Origin: Watersipora subatra
Taxonomy: Eukaryota > Bryozoa > Gymnolaemata > Cheilostomatida > Watersiporidae
DNA length: 64,000 nucleotides
NCBI RefSeq assembly: GCF_963576615.1
Contig: NC_088708.1
Location: forward strand, 60,127,196 to 60,191,195
Direction of reading: 5' to 3'
Under the pieces are notes generated by a model. The model saw only the letters and a list, made by a program, of their open reading frames with translations, made no database searches and was not told the origin of the DNA. A program made the translations under genes and the position numbers. This document shows positions 44,780 through 56,700 of this stretch, piece by piece; position 1 is the stretch's first letter, and each line of letters starts with the position of its first letter.

Positions 44780-47700
44780 GTAAGCTTCCAACGATACCTC
44801 ACGTATCGGCAGCTATCAATACCACACTGTCTACTGTCTATCGCTACACCACTTTGTAAAAATTTCTCAATTGCATCTTTGATCATCCGTAATGATGCAA
44901 TACTATTTATCCTTAAAACTTATCGAAAAACCTTTAAGATCTTCTTTGGCTATAGCCAAGGATTCACTAACTACACTGTGCAAAATATCATCTCCTCAAT
45001 GCAAGCAACAGATTTCACTCTGGGTCGTAATTTCCTTTGCGCCTTGATTCTTCTCAACTTTTTGCAGTGTGAATAAGAATTGAAAGCGAATTGCAGGATT
45101 GTGCAGGTGCCGCACGCATGTGATTGTTGACTTGGATTTCTAATCATTTATAAGACGCTTGATTGTTTAATTACATGAAACTCTAGCTAGTCATCTTGCA
45201 TGACTCGTAAAAGAGCATATTTGTTCGAGAGGATTAGCAATAAGAGAAATGAGAAATTCGCAGGCTCCAAACTACAGTGGGCTTGCTCCCATCTGACATT
45301 AATACTAAAGATAGAGATATAATTTCAATGCATTTTAATCTGTGTATTTGTAGTCATGTTTAGTTTATTGTGGAAGTTTTGTATGATATTTGGCTGGGAA
45401 CGATTTTTCTGTTTCCCACACTATTGTGTTACGTCGTGTAAAATGTCACACAAAAACCATAAGGAAAGTCATGATGACTAATTTAATGTTTTGAGTACCA
45501 GCATATACAAGCTATTTCAGAAATAAATCACCAAATTTGTTTTCAACTCTGTACAATACAATTTAAGAAAACGATGTCATATTCTTGCTTGTCAGTTGTT
45601 GCTTCTAACTATTCAGTATAGTGTAATCATACGCACTTATCTACATTAATTATCCTATTAAAAATACCTAAAGAAATTTGAGCTAAAATTGTCTACTATT
45701 ATAAGTGTTTGAGCTCTTTAATTTACTTAAATTAAAATTGTAAAAAAATATTACTTTATTACCAATAAAGTGATATATATATATATATGTAAAATAAGGG
45801 CAAGCGCCTGTTGAAACTGTCTTTGGCATATGCGAGAATTATCAAGTACATTGTTAATTAAATGATACACTGGTATTTACATTCATTATTAATTTGTAAA
45901 TATCATTCAGTATTATAGTATATCACCTATAATATTGAATTGTGCAACCTATAACGTATCAGGGAGCATCCATGCTGCTTTATCAATTGCTGTCTAATCT
46001 AATAGTATATAATCTATACAATCTATATAATCTATACAATCTATATAATTTATATAATCTATATAATATAATTGTTATAGTAAGAATAACTTTGTAATTC
46101 TATCTGTACTTGGAGATTACACCCGTCCTTCCGTATCTCAATCTCTACTACTAAGATAATGCCTAAGTACACGAGGAGCCAAAACTCTACTTAACTCTTC
46201 ATTGCCTAGACAAGCACCCATTGGAAATAAATCAGATCACGAGGATGATTGCTTATTATATGAGCAATGACTAATATACTTATGGTGAACTGCAAGGACC
46301 TCTTTTAAGATGTAAAGAAATCAATATTGAGCACCAATTAAATTATCTTTTACATAATCGCTGTTAAAGTCTTTGATTGGCTTATCTTCTAAACAAACAT
46401 ACCCTCAAGTATTACTTCTAAGATACAGCTAACCAGACCAGCTGATAATAGGGAACGTATATATTACTCTCCTTAAGGTAATATCATATAGCTAATTTAC
46501 CAAATGACATGTTTGGTCAACGATTATGTAAAGCTTGTTGTCTCATCGATAGGTTTAAAAAGTTATCTCATGTGTGAATCGTATCTTTGTACTGTTGACT
46601 AGCAGCAAATGTGGGGAAAACTTAAGCCAATGGTATTTTTACAACCAGAATACATATACATCTTTGACAATTTTTAAAATGTCATAAAACTTTCGCTACA
46701 ATTCTGACAGTACGAAAACTTTTATTATTAATAACAGCTAATGGTTAGAAAAATAAATGATTGTGTCATGCGGGATTTGAACCCAAGACTATAATGTTTG
46801 CCACCTGGCATGCTACCACCTGCACCAATCATTCACCTTTTAAGATTTTAGAATTATTGTGCACATGTTTATTTTCTGGGTTTTATTGGCACTCAGGATG
46901 ATCACTCATGGCACTCGAGACTACCAGGGTACTAGTTACCAATAAAATGACTCATGGCACTCGAGACTACCAGGGTACTAGTTAGTTAGCGATAAAATGC
47001 TAAAACTTACTTGATTGGACAATACTGTTGCAGACGGTCGGATGTGATGGCATGCTAGGCTCTGGAAAAAGGCTCGACCGCTGCGGAGAATGTGGGGGAG
47101 ATAACACCACCTGCAGGGTCATCAGTGGCATTTTTACTAAACGGACAAGCAAAGCTGCCTATGAGTACATTACTGAGTTTCCAAAAGGAGCAGAGAGCAT
47201 CAACATTACAGAGGCACGAAATACCAGGAACTATTTAGGTGAGTTTTGTAGATGGCAACATAAGCAGATGTGTAGGTAGTATAATAACCTGATGTAAGTA
47301 CCTAAATTTTTTAGCTGATTGGCTAATACTACTGTTTGAAAACAGGCTCGAGCTCACCAACTAGCAAACCTCTGGCTGTATCATTAACTAGAAGAATCTC
47401 ATAAAGTGTGAGTGAGGACTACGGACTGAGGGCTGTGAATGGCCTAGAGTTAATCTTATTCGATAGAAAAGAACTGTTATGTGTGGGAAAGAAGCTGAAA
47501 AAAACCTTTGTCCTAGATTGATCATATAATAGTGATAAAAGCATTAAGTTGTGAAAATATGTACAGCCATGAAAAATTGTATAGTCATAGGCCAATAAAC
47601 TGCAATGAGAAAGGTTTTTACTTCAACTTATTTCTTATAATGAATGTTAGTGAGAGTCTATATTTGAGCTCATTTCATCTAAAAAGGTATGACTAAAAAG

Positions 47701-50700
47701 AGCTCTCGTTTTGTTTTCACATAATTTAGAGAGACCTTAAGTAAGTTTAGACAACTCCCATCGATAGAACTCCCAAGCTTTTGTTCATGTAATTAATTTT
47801 CTTTGGAATTGCTTTTTGCATACATTATAGTCCGTGTGGAAGTATGTCTGAATAAAAAGCATAAAGCAATCTAATACCATCCCTCAAAAGACCTTTTTCA
47901 GAAACTAGGCTAGATGAAATGTTGGAGTAGTTACTTCATATAAAAGATATTGTAACGCAACAACATAAACAAAATGTCTGCGCAGTTTTAAAGTTGAGTG
48001 TGTAACTAGCTGTCAGACTGTCATGTCAATGAACGTCCCGCGTAAATCTGACTTATGAGAAATAAATATATCAACTGACAGACAGCATGTTAAACACGCA
48101 CAAAGCCGGGATTTGCTTCATGTGACTTGACTTTTACGAGTGACTTGCACTTCAGAATCTATTCGGTGAAGGTAAGCCATTCACTAGGCGCATTATGTAA
48201 GTGAATATATTTGTTCTGTCTTTGTCTCGTCAATAAATTATATACATTATTCCATCTCTTTTATCTTTTCTATAAGCTCCCCTTCTTTAGCCTTCATTGT
48301 TTTATTATGATAGTAGATCACATCGGCTGTAAGCGCTTGTGAAATGCAGAGCTTGTTGACCAATTGACTTAGGAGGAGTAAGACTTTTTGTCTTACTATT
48401 CAGCCCAAGCTACTATCTACTCACCACATTATGTATCTACTATTGATAGTCAGCTCAGACTACTATCTACTCACCACATTATGTATCTACTGTAGATAGT
48501 CACAACAGGCTACTGTCTATTCACCACACTATGTATCTATTATAGATAGTCAGCTCAGACTACTGTCTACTCACCACACTATGTATCTACTATTGATAGT
48601 CAGCTCAGACTACTATCTACTCACCACATTATGTATCTACTGTAGATAGTCCCAACAGGCTACTGTCTGCTCACCACACTATGTATCTACTGTAGATAGT
48701 CACAACAGGCTACTGTCTACTCACCACACTATGTATCTATGATAGATAGTCAGCTCAGACTACTGTCTACTCACCACACTATGTATCTACTGTAGATAGT
48801 CAGCTCAGACTACTGTCTACTCACCGCATTATGTATCTACTATAGATAGTCAGCTCAGACTACTGTTTGCTCACCACACTATGTATCTACTATAGATAGT
48901 CAGCTCAGACTACTGTCTACTCACCACACTATGTACCTACTGTAGATAGTCAGCTCAGACTACTGTCTACTCACCGCATTATGTATCTACTATAGATAGT
49001 CAGCTCAGACTACTGTCTACTCACCACACTATGTATCTACTATAGATAGTCAGCTCAGACTACTGTCTACTCACCACACTATGTATCTACTGTAGATAGT
49101 CAGCTCAGACTACTGTCTACTCACCGCATTATGTATCTACTATAGATAGTCAGCTCAGACTACTGTCTACTCACCGCATTATGTATCTACTATAGATAGT
49201 CAGCTCAGACTACTGTCTACTCACCACACTATGTATCTACTATAGATAGTCAGCTCAGACTACTGTCTACTCACCACACTATGTATCTACTGTAGATAGT
49301 CAGCTCAGACTACTGTCTACTCACCACACTATGTATCTACTATAGATAGTCAGCCCAGACTGTCTACTCACCACACTATGTATCTACTGTAGATATTTAG
49401 GTTCTGTATTTTGCTATAGGAAAATTTAGAATATTCTAGATTTATAAATTGTGAACTCTACTTGTATGTGTTTGGTCTTCACCTGCTTCAAATATTTCAA
49501 AATGATTTGGCCATATTCGGTCTCTGGTCTGAATGTAAACCATCCATGGAGTGACTTGGAGTGACCATGGAGTGATCCATGGTGATTCATGGAGTGTGTG
49601 CGCATGTGCGCGCGTGTGTAACTCGCATTATAGAAAAAGTTCATTTGTATATGTGCAATCCTAGGTACTTTGCTCTATGGCTGAGAAGATAAATCCACTA
49701 TTTCAAACACCGTAAAGACATGAAGCCAAGCAACTGAAAACACAGACTAGTCATTGGTATAATGTACGAAACTACATACAGAGATTTCAAAATGCTCTCT
49801 TTAAAAATCCCTGGAGACCCAAACCCATTCACCCAAAAATCAGTGGTTGGCGGGTTTATGTTCCAGCCACGTTCTCTCTTGCTCATTTCATTTTTGATTG
49901 GCTCAACCTTCATCTAGTTTTGATTGGCAAACTCAGTTCAATTTACAGCATTGCGGTATTCGAGCACCAACCAGAGCATACTTAATGGGAACTGGTCGCT
50001 GACCTGGGCTGGTGAACACGATGTGGCTGGCACCAAGCTTGTGTATAAGAAGCCAAGACAGCATGGTGTAGGAGAGACTATTTATATCCAAGGACCTCTT
50101 CAAGAAGAGATTACACTTCTAGTAAGATTATAGTACTAATAATGCTATGTTGTAGATAAGAGTCCTTAACTAGCCTTGATATGGTGACAATCGATCTTAT
50201 GGTAAGAGTCTATACTAGTTCACGAAAACCTTGATTGTGATCAATATTGAGCTTGGCTAAAGCAACTATCTGTATGAATGTGTAAGGTTGAAGGCTATTG
50301 TCAAATATATTTTCTCTGTCTCAATAAGATAGGAATAAAATATGATATGCTTATAAGCATTGAAACTACGCTGTGTGTTCAAGGAAATGTCACATTCCTA
50401 CAGCCACTTATATCGGCAAACATCTTCTCCAGCATACATAGGAGTTATGAAAGAGCCAGCGTATGTGACACTGCAGCGTTGAAATGTTTTAACAAAGTAA
50501 TAGTACACAGTGTTTGTCTGCACAGCTGTATGGGCTACAATCGATAAACAATAAAATGGGGCTTTCAAAGATTGTCCTTCAATTCTATGCTGTCAGTGAT
50601 GCTATTAATAAAGGCCTCCTGCCAGCAAAAGAGATTTTCCGTTTAATTTTCAGTGAACTTGTTTGCAGATCATTTAGCTGATATATTACCAAAAGCATCA

Positions 50701-53700
50701 TGCTGACAGCTTTGACCAACATTTGTTTAAATTAGCAGTGTCGTTACCAGTATTATTAGCAAAGAGTCATGCTTTAATATGACCAGTGTAGCTCATTTTA
50801 CTCAACTCCATGTCGGTTTGCTGGTGCGTATCGTAGTTGCTGGTGCGTATCGTAGTTGCTGGTGCGTATCGTAGTTGCTGGTGCGTATCGTAGTTGCTGG
50901 TGCGTATCGTAGTTGCTGGTGCGTATCGTAGTTGCTGGTGCAGACGAGGAACCCTGGTATCTACTATCACTACATTTTACCTGTAAGGCCGAAGGTGTCG
51001 ACCAACTCTGCGGCAGCTCACCCTGTTGATAATTATGCTGACCTTCCCAAGTATGTTCAAGACTCACTAGGTGAGTAGTTGTCTTTTCATCACAGTCTGT
51101 TATTTTCGCTTGCATTCTCCGAGTCGGTTACTTGATAGATTTGGTAAGAGTGTATAGAGATATTAGTAACTCATTCCAATCAGGAACAGCAAGGTTGTTA
51201 TACATTTAACAGTTAGCAGTTATACTATTTAGTGCTAAAGTCTGACATCTGTATAAATGCTGCCACCAAAAATGTAAATGAACCATGACCAATCATGACC
51301 AGTTTGATTGGACTGAATATTTTCAAACAGGCCAAGTACTCTACTTTTTTCATTCATGATTTATAAAACAATTCTTCACTCTTACAAACTGAAGGAATGA
51401 TTATACATACATTTATTTATAGGTCGTTTGAGGTCACCAAGTCAGCAAGGATACGTCGGCGTTACTTACCAATGGAGGGTGTTGGATGATGGTGGATGTT
51501 CTGAACCGTGTGGAGAAGGCAGGTTTTAGCTTGTCTGCTTAGGTCTAGACAGTAGCAAGCAAGTGGTTGCCCTTACTAGCCATAATGAAAAGCAACATAT
51601 TGCATAAACAAAATATTAAAGAAAAACCGTTTGGAGATTTGCAAATAAAACTCAATATTATAACTTGACGAGTTTTGTACTAACTTCTTGACAAGTTTAA
51701 AGATTACACAACTAGAGATATGCATTATTTTCTATCCCGAACAAATATCACATTAACAATGCTTATGTCGATGGGAGTCAATAGCTGTTGTGTTATAGGG
51801 TTGAGAGAGCAGAGAGTTGTCTGCGTGCTCGTATCTTCTAAAGCTACAGTAACAGAGGAAAATTGCCCGAGTTTACAGAGACCTCAACCAGAAAAAATTT
51901 TATGCAACACGCAACCATGCTCACCCCGGTAAACCAGTTATTTTTATATAATTCTGTTGTATGTCAGGCATACACGTATGTTATATTACTTACGATGAAC
52001 CAAGTTCTTATTGTTTTCTTGTTTTATTGTTACTTCCTTTGATTTTCACTACCGTGTTCAAAAGTTCACTGACTACATCGAAACAGTTTCATGCTTTTTG
52101 CTTATAAAGTTCTTGGCAAAGCTATAAAGCTATAAGCAAAGCTATAAATTGAACGACTGAGTGAAGAAAAGTTAAACTGACATGAGAAGAAAAAAGCTAG
52201 TTGAAGAAATGAGAATTCAGGTCAAATTGTTTGATAGATTTAAAAACTAGAAAATATTTATTGATTAAAAGTATAAAAACCCAAAACAAATTTTGAACAA
52301 AATCTTTATTTTTTGGTACTTAGCAAAGATATATAGTATAGCAAATAAAAAAAATACAAAAATAATAACATTATCTTAAAACAAACTTAAAACAAATTCT
52401 TCCTTTGAAAATTTCTCCACGCAAATCTAAGTTCTTGTCAACATTTATTTTTATGTTACTGATTTAGGTTAAAAGTTTTTAAAACCAAAACACCTATTTA
52501 TAGTATCAACTACTTTATTTTGCAATAGCAAATGTTACTTACTTTTGGCATACCGTAGATACCTAATGATTTATAATAATGTCCTTATCCGTTAATGTAT
52601 TCAAATACCAGCTCTTCTTGAGCGGAACAATTCTACTTTTACACACAACTCTAGCGTATTTCTTGTGGTAGCGCCTTTGTCCACATACCATGAAATATTT
52701 TGAAAATACATCAGAATGCCAATATAAGTAATTACCTATGACTAACTAAGCCTAACACAATTAGCTAACTCTTCCGCAGGTGGGAGACAGACACATGGTC
52801 AGAATGCAGTGCTACCTGCGGTCACAGTACCCAGACTAGGAGTGTCACATGCAGAAGAAGAATCTCATCCATTGAGTCCGAGTCTGTTTCTGCTGTGAAT
52901 TGTGACAGCACGAAGAAGCCGTCAACTGTAAGAATGTGTTCTAATATCCAGATGTGTCACACTTGGAAGCACTCAGGCTGGTCGAAGGTAAACAGTTGGC
53001 TCAACAGAAAAGACAATCTTCAGTTCCTTTGTAGTCATTGACCGAACTTCATTATAGAAATCAGATGAAAAGTCAGTTCACCATTTTCAATCTTAAAAAA
53101 AATGTAATTTTTAGCATAACACAAACCATCTAGACCTTCAAACTTAGGATATTAGCTAGAGAATATTGAAACTGAAATCTTCACTTATTTCTTCACTTTA
53201 TCATTCAATATAGAAAGTTGAATGCGTTTTGTGCAGCAAAAGTCCACAATAAGTGTCAATTGTTGCATGGTTTTCTCTGCTGTTCATACGCATTCAGCAT
53301 CTCTACTGCTTCACCATGTTTATAAAGACAACTTAAATGGTTCCAACAAGTTTCAAAACTTCTTTTAACTCCACATCGGTTTGCTTAAAATTTAAATAAT
53401 GCAAAAAATCAATTTAAATTTTACCCTTCAATAAAATTAATTAGAAAAGTGTTTGATACGTATTTGTTTGAAAGTTTTTGTTACTACACTCTAGCTAACA
53501 GTATCTGAAGAGTTAATTTTTTAAGAGTAAACAGAGTGTTAATTTTACAACTTTTCTGTACAATGCAACTTTTTCAAGATTTTTTACCAAGTTTAGACTA
53601 CACTTACATATGTTTGTACACTTACATATGTTTGTACACTTACATATGTCTCTACACTTACATATGTTTGTACACTTACATATGTTTGTACACTTACATA

Positions 53701-56700
53701 TGTCTCTACACTTACATATGTTTCTACACTTACATATGTTTCTACACTTACATATGTTTCTACACTTACATATGTTTCTACACTTACATATGCTTGTACA
53801 CTTACATATGTTTCTACACTTACATATGTCTCTACACTTACATATGTCTCTACACTTACATATGTTTCTACACTTACATATGTTTCTACACTTACATATG
53901 TCTCTACACTTACATATGTTTCTACACTTACATATGTTTCTACACTTACATATGTCTCTACACTTACATATGTTTCTACACTTACATATGTTTCTACACT
54001 TACATATGTTTCTACACTTACATATGTTTCTACACTTACATATGTTTCTACACTTACATATGTTTGTACACTTACATATGTTTCTACACTTACATATGTT
54101 TCTACACTTACATATGTTTCTACACTTACATATGTCTCTACACTTACATATGTTTCTACACTTACATATGTTTCTACACTTACATATGTTTCTACACTTA
54201 CATATGTCTCTACACTTACATATGTTTCTACACTTACATATGTTTCTACACTTACATATGTTTCCACACCTACATATTGGCAAAAAATTGTTTTGCAAGC
54301 TGAACAAGCATCAAATGTTTTAGCAACTACAGAGTAGATTTTCTTTTACACAGCATTTACTCTTTGGGTCTTGTATGGTGCCTTCAACCTTCAGTATAAT
54401 TTTAAGATGCATGTACCAAATGTACGCTTTTATAAAATTACATCCTCTGATAACAAGGAAGACGTAAGGTGGGATAATAACACCTAGTTCTTTGATGATT
54501 TCATTCATTTATTTTTTTTTGTAAAAGCTCAGTTTAGATTAGGACAAACAAAGCATCATTCAAAAGCGTGATACTATCTTTTAGTAATTGCCTTCTCAGA
54601 CATAGGAGCACTAATTAAAAACATACAATATTTCACTTTATTCTATTAGCATTAGATACAACCAGTTTGCAACAACCAGTTTGCGGTGAGTATACTTGAG
54701 TGTCACTTATTGGCGCTTGTACAACTTTAACAGTGATTTTAGTCACACCGTTAACAGATATGTTAGTGCTACTGTTAACAGTGCTCAGCTCAGTGCGGAT
54801 CAGGCAGCAGACAGCGAGTAGTCAACTGTGTGAACGGAAATGGAGGTGTTGTCGATGATAGAAAATGTAGTTTGGACAAGCCCCGAGATACTGAACGATG
54901 TTACTCTTCTTGCGATACGACATGGTTCTACAGCGACTGGCTCAATACGGTAATAAGTATTACCAGAAGATAATAAAGTGCACATAAACTAGACTATTTA
55001 TGTTAAGCACACAAATTGAACATGTATATTGTTTTTTAATATGTAATGGATGAAAGTATGCCATCTTAATCACAACAGTTTGCTAAAATTACTAACGCAG
55101 TTGATAGTTTGGTGAGCTTTTGGGCTAATCTTTCACGTTGTCCCTTCAACAAGTTTTTACAAGCATATGCCCATGTGTAAAAGATGACATCATGCTGAAT
55201 TTTGTCACAATCATCCCTCTATAAACCCTTAAACAATATTGAGCAGTGCCTTTGGTAAACTCTAAAATTCTCTTGTTAATTAGTGTAATATGCTATTTTA
55301 AACTAAAAAAATTCCTGTTATATATAGTTGGTATGTAAATGTTATATCCAATATTGATCACCTGCTTTGTTCCACGGAGAAAGTTATACTGAAGTCCTTA
55401 GCTCTACCTGTACAACACCATCAACTGCTTTGACAAGACTGCACAAGTAAAATGCTTGTTCAAGAGCACCAGTGCAACAAGCGAACAGCTCGGCTAATAA
55501 AACTATTGTATAAAGATTTAATAATTGAGAGTCGTCCGCTTTTCCTTTTGGCAGAGAGTCCATGGCTCTTAGCCATGATCAGCTAGTGTCACTGAAGATG
55601 GATACCCTTTTATATGTCACAGTCCTGTTATAGTGGTTGCAGTCTTGTTATCATATAGATTTCTCCAAATCATTCATATGACGAACACATTTTGTAAATC
55701 AAGCGTCTGCTGTCAGCCTTTTATTTTTATAATAAACAATCCAACAATTTCCTGATGTTTTTCCTCATAGATTTAAAATCTAAGTAATAAAACAGCTTCG
55801 CTATTTCATTTTGTTGAACTTGATGCAAGTTTAAAACTTTCACACGTGCCGTTATCAGGATTTTATTTGTTTTTATTTTAGCACGAGTGCTAAAAATCTT
55901 TATCGTTTCTAGTGCAATGGATGTGGCAGAGGGGACCAGACAAGAGAATTGTTTTGTCCAGCTGATGAGGAGTCATATAGTAGCCTTCGAACATCCTCTT
56001 TATGTGGCTCTCCGCCTAATAGAGTGCAGGCTTGTGAGAGCAGATCTGAATGTAGAAATCTTGGCAGCTGGTTTACCGGAGCTTGGTCAGACGTGGGTCC
56101 TTATGTTGTTTTATCTGATTACATCTGATATGAGATTGCATAAAACTCTTTCAAAATTTATGCAAACATGCAACTACATAAACCTTCATATCATTCTGTT
56201 TATGCAAACATGCAACTACATAAACCTTCATATCATTCTGTTTATGCAAACATGCAACTACATAAACCTTCATATCATTCTGTTTATGCAAACATGCAAC
56301 TACATAAACCTTCATATCATTCCGATTATGCAAACATGCAACTACATAAACCTTCGTATCATTCTGTTTATGCAAACATGCAACTACATAAACCTTCATA
56401 TCATTCTGTTTATGCAAACATGCAACTACATAAACCTTCATATCATTCTGTTTATGCAAACATGCAACTACATAAACCTTCATATCATTCTGTTTATGCA
56501 AACATGCAACTACATAAACCTTCATATCATTCTGATTATGAGTATAATTGAGTTGATTGATAGCATTGAGTGATAGCAAAATTTTCCTGCCACTCTCAAT
56601 TATTCAACTCATTCATAATTATATCAATTCTTAAACCATAACTGTCACGAACAACTTTTATCGTATTTGCTAGGTAAATCAGACACGCTGATTCCGATTT

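Noticed and set aside
44780..45076. 122-residue open frame continuing from the signal peptide
   Set aside because: Loses any family likeness after CAG|GTAAGC; the splice to TVGCDG explains the protein better.
48386..49396. CRISPR-like regular array
   Set aside because: The 50-bp units are contiguous with no unique spacers, in an animal intron.
53513..54323. Four overlapping open frames of 224-264 residues with CRNICK, ETYVSV, YICLYT or HLHMF repeats
   Set aside because: They are an 18-bp minisatellite read in several frames on both strands; no splice or start context.
56151..56579. Repeat proteins with MQTCNYINLHIILF or KVYVVACLHKQNDM units
   Set aside because: A 42-bp intronic minisatellite; only the stretch up to 56092 is coding, and in the TSP1 frame.
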